A stretch of DNA of 32,350 nucleotides, from assembly GCA_934675095.1 (NCBI GenBank), contig CAKUPC010000021.1, positions 1 to 32,350 of the forward strand. Direction: 5' to 3'. The position numbers were made by a program, and so were the translations under genes. This stretch comes from an uncultured Bacteroidales bacterium. GTDB lineage: Bacteria; Bacteroidota; Bacteroidia; Bacteroidales; UBA932. The notes below the pieces were generated by a model. That model was not told where the DNA came from, searched no databases, and saw only the letters and a list, made by a program, of their open reading frames with translations. This document shows, piece after piece, positions 17,209-24,565 of the stretch; the stretch's first letter is position 1, and each line of letters opens with the position of its first letter.

Positions 17209-19536
17209 ATGGAAATATATAGTTTCAATAACAGCAGAAAACTCAGGACCGTCACCGTCGATGCCGATTTCGTGGTTGTCGGCGGCGGACTCGCCGGAGT
17301 GTGTGCAGCGATTGCTGCGGCTCGCAGGGGAGTCAAGGTCTGCCTTATTCAGGACCGCCCGGTGCTCGGAGGAAACTCGTCGAGCGAAGTGCGCGTCTGG
17401 GCACTCGGGGCGACCTCGCACATGGGCAACAACAACCGCTTCTCACGCGAGGGAGGAATCATCGACGAGCTGATGACCGAGAACCTGCGCCGCAACAGGG
17501 AGGGCAACCCTGTGCTTTTTGATATGGTCCTCATGGACAAGGTGCTAGCGGAAAAGAACATACGCCTGCTGCTTAATACGGCAGTATATAATGTTGATAC
17601 AGAAGACACGGAACAAAATTATTCAGAAGCCGAAACGCCGTCCTGCGGCTCGGATTTGTCTCCGGTTCGCCGTATAAAGTCCGTCACGGCTTTCTGTTCA
17701 AGCTCAGAGACAAGCTACACCGTCAGCGGCCGCCTCTTTGCCGACTGCTCCGGCGACGGCATACTTTCCTGGCTCTCCGGAGTCACCGCACGCATGGGCG
17801 CCGAGGACAGGGAAGTCTATGGAGAGGCCTTCGCCCCCGACGTGAGAAAATACGGAGAGCTGATGGGCGACACCATATTCTTCTATATGAAGGACACCGG
17901 AAAGCCGGTCGAATATGTCGCCCCCGACTTCGCCCTCAAGGATGTCGGGAAATATATCTCCAAACTCGAAAACTCATGCTACTTCAACACTTCCCACCAC
18001 GGCTGCAAATACTGGTGGATTGAATGGGGCGGACGCATGGACACCGTTCACGACACCGAGCAGATCAAGCGGGAACTGTGGAAAGTGGTCTATGGGATAT
18101 GGGACTACATCAAGAACTCCGGGAAATATCCCGAGATGCGGACATACACTCTCGAATGGGTGGGGACAATCCCCGGAAAACGCGAAAGCCGCAGAATGAA
18201 GGGACTATATACATTGACACAGAACGACATAGTCAGTCAGAGACATTTCGATGACGCGGTTTCCTACGGCGGCTGGGCGATTGACCTGCATCCCGCAGAC
18301 GGGGTCTATGCCGCCGGCTCGGCCTGCAACCAGTGGCACAGCAAGGGCATCTATCAGATTCCGTGGCGCTGCTTTGTGGGGAACGAGGTCGAAAACCTCT
18401 TCTTCGCGGGCAGGATAATCAGCACTTCTCATGTTGCCAACGGCTCTACAAGGGTCATGTGCACGGGAGCCCACGGCGCCGAGGCAGTAGGAACAGCCGC
18501 GACACTCTGTCTCGGAGACGGACTGAAGCCAATTGACTTTGCCACAGCGGACAAGGCCTCTGAACTTCGCCTCTCGCTTGAGGAAAGCGGACACTTTGTC
18601 CCGGGGTTTGCTGAAAAGGACGAGGATAATCTCTTGAACTCGGCGGCGGTCTCGGCAAGCAGCACATGGCATTTCCGCGGCTTCAAGGCGGATTCGTTCA
18701 GGCGGCTGAGCCGTCCCGTGGCGCTTGCGCTTCCGCTCGGGGGCAAGGTGCCGGCATTCACCGTCAGCGTCAGGGTCGAAAAGGCGACGACGCTCCGTGC
18801 GGAGCTTCGCATAAGCGCAAAGGCGGGCAACTATACGCCGGAGAAAACTTTGGATGTCAAGGAGATAGAGGTAGTCCCCGGCCAGTCATCGGCAGTCGTG
18901 GCATTCGAAGCGGCAGTCCCGGAGCTGCAATACTGCTTCCTGACTTTGGACGCGAATCCCGACCTCAGCGTCGGAGTCAGCAGCGCTCTTGCAACGGGCG
19001 TCGTCACGGTCTTCAACCAGAAGAACGAGGCCGTCTCCAACAACGGCCGTCAGGTCGCCGAGGGCAACGGCTTCGAGAGCTTCGAGTTCTGGTGCCCCGA
19101 CAGGCGGCCGGAGGCAAGGAACCTCGCGCTGGAATTTGCCGAGCCCGTGACGCTCTATTCAACGGAGCTCTTCCGCAATGCCTACAAGCGTCCCTACATC
19201 GCCACGAACGCATGGGCTTCGGCCCCCGAGGACAGGACTCCGTGGCTGCGGCTGCAATGGGAGCGTCCCGTGGAGGTTTCCCGGCTGATTCTTTTCTTCG
19301 ACACTGACTTTGACCACGCGATGGAAACTGTCCAGATGGGACACCCCGAGAGCATGATGCCGCAGTGCGTCAGAAACTACCGAATTTTTGACGGAAGCTA
19401 CAGGATGATATATGAAAAGACAGGGAATTATCAGGCAGTCAATGACATAAGACTCGAAAATCCAGTATCGACGGACACGATTTCGATTGAATTCGATTCA
19501 CCGGCGACGATGTTTCATGTCATCGTAAGAGGATAA
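17209..19536 (+). CDS. FAD-dependent oxidoreductase (FAD_oxidored type) with C-terminal beta-sandwich
   Basis: A 775-residue flavoprotein. The Rossmann dinucleotide motif (GGGLAG, residues 25-30, inside DADFVVVGGGLAGVCAAIAA) is followed by LGGNSSSEVRVW and, later, VENLFFAGRIISTSHVANGS and TGAHGAEAVGTAA, the pattern of PF12831-type enzymes found in glycan loci. From about residue 470 the sequence turns to beta-rich modules, and the last ~130 residues resemble a discoidin-like galactose-binding domain (PWLRLQWERPVEVSRLILFF). No signal peptide is present, so it is cytoplasmic. ATG at 17209 is preferred; an upstream in-frame ATG at 17164 would overlap the symporter. Residues ~129-153 form an AT-rich, polar insertion. 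Some relatives are labelled xanthan lyase; the substrate here is unknown. Confidence 0.85.
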   Translation: MEIYSFNNSRKLRTVTVDADFVVVGGGLAGVCAAIAAARRGVKVCLIQDRPVLGGNSSSEVRVWALGATSHMGNNNRFSREGGIIDELMTENLRRNREGNPVLFDMVLMDKVLAEKNIRLLLNTAVYNVDTEDTEQNYSEAETPSCGSDLSPVRRIKSVTAFCSSSETSYTVSGRLFADCSGDGILSWLSGVTARMGAEDREVYGEAFAPDVRKYGELMGDTIFFYMKDTGKPVEYVAPDFALKDVGKYISKLENSCYFNTSHHGCKYWWIEWGGRMDTVHDTEQIKRELWKVVYGIWDYIKNSGKYPEMRTYTLEWVGTIPGKRESRRMKGLYTLTQNDIVSQRHFDDAVSYGGWAIDLHPADGVYAAGSACNQWHSKGIYQIPWRCFVGNEVENLFFAGRIISTSHVANGSTRVMCTGAHGAEAVGTAATLCLGDGLKPIDFATADKASELRLSLEESGHFVPGFAEKDEDNLLNSAAVSASSTWHFRGFKADSFRRLSRPVALALPLGGKVPAFTVSVRVEKATTLRAELRISAKAGNYTPEKTLDVKEIEVVPGQSSAVVAFEAAVPELQYCFLTLDANPDLSVGVSSALATGVVTVFNQKNEAVSNNGRQVAEGNGFESFEFWCPDRRPEARNLALEFAEPVTLYSTELFRNAYKRPYIATNAWASAPEDRTPWLRLQWERPVEVSRLILFFDTDFDHAMETVQMGHPESMMPQCVRNYRIFDGSYRMIYEKTGNYQAVNDIRLENPVSTDTISIEFDSPATMFHVIVRG

Positions 19537-19580
19537 ACATACGAAAACGGATGAAAGAGGTGACACATATATAGTAAGGT

Positions 19581-20615
19581 ATGAACGAAATGAAAAGATA
19601 TGTGACGATAAAGGATATTGCCGCTGAACTCGGACTTTCGACTTCCACCGTCTCGCGTGCGCTGACCGGAGGCGGGGAAATCAGGGAAAGCACGCGGCAG
19701 AAGGTGCAGGAAGCGGCGCAGAGGCTGGGCTACCACCCGAATCTGCTTGCCCGCAACCTGTCATCGCACCGCAGCGGAATCATCGGCATCATAGTCCCGG
19801 AATTTGAGACCGGATTCTTTCCCCGCATCATACTCGGCATTCAGGACGAACTTCACCGCTCCGGCTACCGGGTGCTCATCACCCAGTCCGGCGAGTCAGC
19901 GGAAAAGGAAAGGGAAAACCTTGAGCTGCTGCTCGGGAACATGGTCGAGGGCATCATCGCTTCCGTCACCAAGGAAGGCGGCAATGAGGAACTTTTCCAG
20001 ACGGTGATTAAGCGCGGCATCCCGGTCGTGTTCTTCAACAGGGTCTATAACCTGCCGAGGGCATCCAAGGTGATGCTGGACGACAGGCTTCTGGCGAGGG
20101 AGGCGACGGCTCATCTGCTCGGACAGGGCTGCCGGAGAATTATGCATTTCACCGGACCTCTCAATATGCAGGTCGCCAAGAACAGGCTCGCCGGCTACCG
20201 CGACGCGCTTGAGGCGTTCGGAGCCGCCGTTCAGGACGGGCTTGTCGTGGAGTCGGGAATCAACTACGAGGACGGCTACGAGGCCACGCGCCGGGTGCTT
20301 TCGGAGATGTCGCCGCTGCCCGACGCAATCTTCTGCTTCAATGACAACCTCGCCATCGGCGCGATGAAGGCGCTCAAGGAGGCCGGCAGGAGAATCCCCG
20401 AGGAAATTGCCGTGGTCGGTTTTTCCGAGACGGATATGTCAACCGTCGTGGAACCGCCGCTCACGACTGTCGCCCAGCCGCGCTACAGGATGGGAGTGGA
20501 GGCCGCGAAGATTATGATTGAGCAGATTCAGACGCAGGGACGTTCGCTCCCGACGAATCTCACGCTCGACGCTGAACTCCATATCAGGGCGTCGTCGCTG
20601 AAGAAAAATATGTAA
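19581..20615 (+). CDS. LacI/GalR-family transcriptional regulator
   Basis: A 344-residue LacI-type repressor or activator. The N-terminal helix-turn-helix is textbook (TIKDIAAELGLSTSTVSRAL), followed by the hinge (GYHPNLLARNLSS) and a periplasmic-binding-protein-like effector domain (GIIGIIVPEFETGFFPRIIL ... PDAIFCFNDNLAIGAMKALK ... VVGFSETDMSTVVEPPLTTV). Start may be the first Met or Met4 (MKRYVTIKD). It begins 44 bases after the flavoprotein gene with no promoter seen between, so it belongs to that operon. It is the only regulator visible near the right-hand SusC/SusD and so likely controls it; loci of this kind more often use SusR, hybrid two-component or ECF-sigma systems. Confidence 0.95.
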   Translation: MNEMKRYVTIKDIAAELGLSTSTVSRALTGGGEIRESTRQKVQEAAQRLGYHPNLLARNLSSHRSGIIGIIVPEFETGFFPRIILGIQDELHRSGYRVLITQSGESAEKERENLELLLGNMVEGIIASVTKEGGNEELFQTVIKRGIPVVFFNRVYNLPRASKVMLDDRLLAREATAHLLGQGCRRIMHFTGPLNMQVAKNRLAGYRDALEAFGAAVQDGLVVESGINYEDGYEATRRVLSEMSPLPDAIFCFNDNLAIGAMKALKEAGRRIPEEIAVVGFSETDMSTVVEPPLTTVAQPRYRMGVEAAKIMIEQIQTQGRSLPTNLTLDAELHIRASSLKKNM

Positions 20616-20636
20616 TTAGTTAAAAACCATATAATT

Positions 20637-20799
20637 ATGAAAGATTTTGTTTTATCATTAGGGGGGGGGCAGGAAATACCGGTCTCCAGAAATGGCGGAG
20701 GAGCGGATTGCTCCGGAAGCCGGCTACTGCAATTCGGCAATCGGCGGAAACTCGAACGAAAGCATCAGCGATGCAAAACAGTATGACTTTGAATTTTAA
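20637..20799 (+). pseudogene. Small ORF split by a nine-G tract
   Basis: An ATG at 20637, 21 bases after the LacI stop and behind an AT-rich leader typical of Bacteroidetes starts, opens MKDFVLSLGGG. As written the frame runs 49 codons to TGA at 20784-20786. One G fewer would join it to a second frame that ends at TAA 20797-20799 and reads RKYRSPEMAEERIAPEAGYC and on to KQYDFEF (53 residues in total). That second frame looks like the short K-Y-x-x-P-E peptides common in Bacteroidales surface loci. One G more would open a third frame that ends at TGA 20813-20815, overlapping the ATG of the next gene. I do not recognise a function. Alternatives are a sequencing error, a decayed gene, or phase variation. 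Confidence 0.45.
20661..20669 (+). repeat. Nine-G homopolymer
   Basis: Nine consecutive G, preceded by TCATTA and followed by CAGG, inside the small ORF at 20637. It is the longest G/C homopolymer seen in the window. Confidence 0.85.
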
Positions 20800-20811
20800 T
20801 CGCCTGCGACC

Positions 20812-23199
20812 ATGAAAAAGACATTTGTTTATGCGGCGGTCATCGCCGCCTGCGCAGCCTCATGCGCCAAGAATGAACCCGTTGAGACTCCCGCTGCGGA
20901 GCCTGTTGAAGTGCAGTTCTCCGCAGCGTCGGAAGCCTGCACAAAGACAGTCCTCGGCACCGACGGAAAGAGCGTCGAATGGAAGGCCGGAGACAAGGTG
21001 AGCCTGCTCACGGCTGAGAAGAATCTGCTCTACACGGCCGAGTCCGACGGCGAGACAACCTCGCTTACTCCTTCCGGTGAGTCCGTGATGAGCGATGAGG
21101 GAGCCGTCTGGGCGGTATATCCATATTCAGACGAAAATACCGTTTCCGAGACCGGCGTCACCGTTACTGTCCCGGCCACGCATTCCGTTTCAGCCGCAGG
21201 CTTTGCCGACGGCTCGAATGTAGCGGTGGCATACGCCGCGGAACTTCAGGAGAACACGAACCTCGCTTTCAAGAATGTCTGCTCCTATCTCAAGCTCACA
21301 TTCAAGGCGGAACAGTGTGTAAACAAAGTTGTTCTTTCTTCTGAAAACAACGATGTTGCGCTCGCCGGAGTTGCAGTCGTGAAAATGAATGCCTACGGAG
21401 TTCCGGAGGTCGTTTCAGTCGCCTCTGACGCGGCAACCACAGTCACGCTCGAATGCACTGAAGCGCTTGGCGGAAGCTATCTCATCCCTGTCCTTCCCGG
21501 CAAGGCGGCCGTCTGGCAGCTGACCTTTACAAAGACCGACGGCACAGTCTCGACGGTCGCGATGGGCAAGGCCGCAGCCGCATTCGAGCGCAACACTCCG
21601 CTTGCCTACGACTTCAGCAACACAACAATTAACTGGAAAGAAGCTCCGACTGCGGTCACTGCCGACAAGGTTTTCTGGTCAGACGCGCACATTTCGTGGA
21701 CGCACGCGGGCAAGGTCGATTCCTACAAAGTCTATGTGAACGACGAACTTGCGGCAACCGCAGAAAGCGGCGCGACAACGGCGCACATCACGGGACTCGC
21801 GAACGGCACGGCCTACAGCGTGAAGGTCGCCGCCGTCTATGGCGAGAACGATGAGAAGGCATCAGAGGCCATCAGCATCACCACCGGTAAGATTGAGCAA
21901 CTTACAAAGAATGTCAGCCCGACATCCGTCGCCGTCGGCATCGAGAACCGCGCCGGTGCGCTCAGCGGCAATGACAAGCCGTGCCTCTATGTACAGCTGT
22001 TTGAAAGCGAGGATGTTAGCGGAACTCCTAAATACGAGGCGTTCGTCCGTGACAACGAGATGCAGAGTGAAGGTCATCCTTTCTATAAATCTCTTGTCGC
22101 CGGCTCTGGCACTACTTTTCCTCCATTCAACCTCGCATTCGGCGGTCTTGAGGCGGGAAAAGACTACTGGTTCAGAGTCAAATCTGTGGCTTCCGACACC
22201 TACCTGACCTACCGTGCATCCTCAATCGCCGGCCAATCAAAGACAATGATGTCCCAGAACGGCGATTCCGAATATTCGCTACCTTTCAAATTGACGACGG
22301 CAGCAAAACATATCGCAGAAGACAATGAGGTTTTATTCGAGGGATTCAACGACTGCTTCTTCTCTGCGGATTTCATCAACTGTGCTGTAGGTCTTATGCC
22401 GGCAGTAAAGACATTCGCCAAAAGCGCTTCAAATACAGATTACAAACTGAACAGGAATCTATGGACGAATTGGGAACAGGCTGGTAAACCATGGTCTTTC
22501 CACGGACTAAGAACAGGATTTGCGACCACACTTGCCGCCCTCGGCTTCCTGAACCAACAAAAAGGAACGGGAGAAAATGTTGTTTTTGAAGGAAAGGAAA
22601 ATGCCGGAGCCGTAAAGTATTGGGTGACAGAGAACTCGTCATCGACTACTCTTCTTGCCCCGAAAGTACTCGCCGGAGCAAGAATAGGTTCTTTCACCAC
22701 TGCTGAAAAAAGTGGTTTCGAGACACTTGTCGGTGGTACTCGCTTCATAACGGCTGATTCATATATGGGTGAGGGGTATGTTGTCCTCGGTATGTATTAT
22801 GGCTCTGGGGACGCTCCAGTATCATCGAAGAAGCCCGCGGCATTTGTCGTACAGGCCAGCGACAAACTTTCATCTTCAACAAAGAAAACCTGCACAGCCT
22901 CGTTCAAGGCTCTCGCAGTTCAAGGACGTTCAGGAAAGATTACTGTCATTCATTTTGACAAAAACGGCGACCAGAAAACTGCCACCACAGACCTCTGGGA
23001 TACGGTGACCGAAATCAAGATTGCCAACTCCAACGGCAATGTTGATGAGAACGCCACCGAGTGGAACGGACTGTCAGAGACTCACAAGTGGTACGAATAC
23101 AGTTTCGACATTGATTTGCTCGCCGGAGACCTCGTGGGATTCGTTACAGACAGCAACTCCTGCATCTGCCTCGACGACATAAAGATAGTCCTCAAATGA
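20812..23199 (+). CDS. FN3-domain surface lipoprotein
   Basis: A 795-residue lipoprotein: signal peptide ending AASC with Cys18, then a Pro/Glu-rich linker. Residues ~30-280 resemble fimbrillin-like N-terminal regions (KTVLGTDGKSVEWKAGDKVS). A fibronectin type III domain follows at ~285-360 (ISWTHAGKVDSYKVYVNDEL ... ITGLANGTAYSVKVAAVYG), and a second FN3-like unit at ~370-505. The last ~290 residues (from VLFEGFNDCFFSADF) look like a beta-sandwich ending with a DDIKIVL strand, as in carbohydrate-binding modules. Together this suggests a glycan-binding surface protein, taking the SusE/SusF place. The stop overlaps the next ATG by four bases (ATGA). The C-terminal half is AT-richer than the N-terminal half. 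Confidence 0.78.
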   Translation: MKKTFVYAAVIAACAASCAKNEPVETPAAEPVEVQFSAASEACTKTVLGTDGKSVEWKAGDKVSLLTAEKNLLYTAESDGETTSLTPSGESVMSDEGAVWAVYPYSDENTVSETGVTVTVPATHSVSAAGFADGSNVAVAYAAELQENTNLAFKNVCSYLKLTFKAEQCVNKVVLSSENNDVALAGVAVVKMNAYGVPEVVSVASDAATTVTLECTEALGGSYLIPVLPGKAAVWQLTFTKTDGTVSTVAMGKAAAAFERNTPLAYDFSNTTINWKEAPTAVTADKVFWSDAHISWTHAGKVDSYKVYVNDELAATAESGATTAHITGLANGTAYSVKVAAVYGENDEKASEAISITTGKIEQLTKNVSPTSVAVGIENRAGALSGNDKPCLYVQLFESEDVSGTPKYEAFVRDNEMQSEGHPFYKSLVAGSGTTFPPFNLAFGGLEAGKDYWFRVKSVASDTYLTYRASSIAGQSKTMMSQNGDSEYSLPFKLTTAAKHIAEDNEVLFEGFNDCFFSADFINCAVGLMPAVKTFAKSASNTDYKLNRNLWTNWEQAGKPWSFHGLRTGFATTLAALGFLNQQKGTGENVVFEGKENAGAVKYWVTENSSSTTLLAPKVLAGARIGSFTTAEKSGFETLVGGTRFITADSYMGEGYVVLGMYYGSGDAPVSSKKPAAFVVQASDKLSSSTKKTCTASFKALAVQGRSGKITVIHFDKNGDQKTATTDLWDTVTEIKIANSNGNVDENATEWNGLSETHKWYEYSFDIDLLAGDLVGFVTDSNSCICLDDIKIVLK

Positions 23200-24473
23200 C
23201 AGACTGCCGCAGCATAACTTCATCATCACCTGCCTTCCTCGTGAAGGCAGGCATTGCCGCGTTCACGCTCGCCTCCATCCTCAGCCTCGTGTCCTGCAAC
23301 TCCCCAAACCACCGCAACCTAAAATCCGGAGACGACCTGACAGTCGCCGCATACGTCTGGCCGTCATGCCACGACGACTCGCTCGCGCGCAAATGGATCT
23401 GGCCCGCCGGAGAAGGGGAGTGGGAGGTAATCAGACAGGGCGATCCCCGGTTTCCGGGGCACTACCAGCCGAAACAGCCGCTGTGGGGCTACGAGATGGA
23501 CAACGACCCGGAAGTAGTGGAAAAGTGGATAGGCACGGCGCTGGACTACGGCATCAACACCTTCATCTATGACTGGTACTGGTACAAGGACCCCGACGGC
23601 TACAACGGCGAGTTCCTCGAAAGCGCCCTGAACGACGGCTTCCTCAAGGCCCCGTCCAGCCGCAAGATGAACTTCTGCCTCATGTGGGCCAACCACGACG
23701 TGCGCTTCAACTACTGGAACTGTCGTATCTGGGGCGACCGGAGGGAGAGGCTCTTCAATCCGGACGTGACATGGGAGGATATGAAAGTCATTGTGCACAA
23801 ATGGGTTGACAACTATTTTTCGCAGCCGAACTACCTCCGCTTCGACGGAAAGCCGGTGCTGATGATTTTCTCCACCGACAACCTCGTCCGCAGCTTCGGC
23901 TCCATGGCCGAGGTGCGCCGCGTCTTCGACTATCTGCGCGAAGAGACAGTAAAGGCCGGGCATCCGGGACTCTACATCATCCAGACCGAGGGCGGCGGAA
24001 GCAACCCCGACGGCCACGAGGGCAAGCTCGACCACATCCGCACACTCGCAGACAGCCTCGCGCTCGACGCATTTGCCTTCTACAACATGGGCGGCTTCGA
24101 CCCGGACTATCTCCGCCATGGGGAGAACGCCCGAGAAATCCGTGATCAGTGGGACGAACTCATTGACCTTCCGGTATTTCCATGCGCATCAATCGGTTGG
24201 GATGACAGTCCCCGCTATCCGCACAAGACACGGGAGCACTGCACCGCATGGCACAGCACTCCGGAATCTTTCGCCGTCGTCCTGCGCGAGGCCCTTGACT
24301 ATGTCGATGCCCACCCGGAACAGCCGAGGATGGTGACAATCAATGCGTGGAACGAATGGATTGAGGGCAGCTATCTGCTTCCTGACCGTCTCAACGGCTT
24401 CGGCTACCTTGAGGCCGTGAAACGGGAACTCGACGCTCATGCACGGAGAAAGGCCATGAAGACAGCAATGTAA
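23196..24473 (+). CDS. WbsX/GH99-like lipoprotein, probable glycoside hydrolase
   Basis: A 425-residue protein of the Glyco_tran_WbsX / GH99-like group. A signal peptide with lipobox LVSC (Cys34) sends it to the envelope, so a hydrolase role fits better than a cytoplasmic glycosyltransferase. The TIM-barrel shows LWGYEMDNDPEVVEKWI, NTFIYDWYWY, CLMWANHDVRFNYWN and PNYLRFDGKPVLMIF. Near the C-terminus INAWNEWIEGSYLLPD carries Glu387 and Glu390 in N-E-W-x-E-G, the same spacing as the two acids of GH99 endo-mannosidases. Activity on an alpha-mannan-like or other glycan is inferred, not shown. The four-base overlap with the FN3 lipoprotein implies coupled translation. The 92-base gap downstream shows no clear promoter. 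Confidence 0.85.
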   Translation: MTDCRSITSSSPAFLVKAGIAAFTLASILSLVSCNSPNHRNLKSGDDLTVAAYVWPSCHDDSLARKWIWPAGEGEWEVIRQGDPRFPGHYQPKQPLWGYEMDNDPEVVEKWIGTALDYGINTFIYDWYWYKDPDGYNGEFLESALNDGFLKAPSSRKMNFCLMWANHDVRFNYWNCRIWGDRRERLFNPDVTWEDMKVIVHKWVDNYFSQPNYLRFDGKPVLMIFSTDNLVRSFGSMAEVRRVFDYLREETVKAGHPGLYIIQTEGGGSNPDGHEGKLDHIRTLADSLALDAFAFYNMGGFDPDYLRHGENAREIRDQWDELIDLPVFPCASIGWDDSPRYPHKTREHCTAWHSTPESFAVVLREALDYVDAHPEQPRMVTINAWNEWIEGSYLLPDRLNGFGYLEAVKRELDAHARRKAMKTAM

Positions 24474-24565
24474 GCCACGAAATCGCCCGTGCCAAATGAG
24501 TTCAAAATGGTGTTTCGCACTTATGGAACTTGAGACAACAAGCATTATAAACTAAAAACAACTAT

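Noticed and set aside
24474..24565. Separate promoter for the right-hand SusC
   Set aside because: No TAnnTTTG box was found in this gap; a weak AGTTC/GAACT repeat is present but not convincing.
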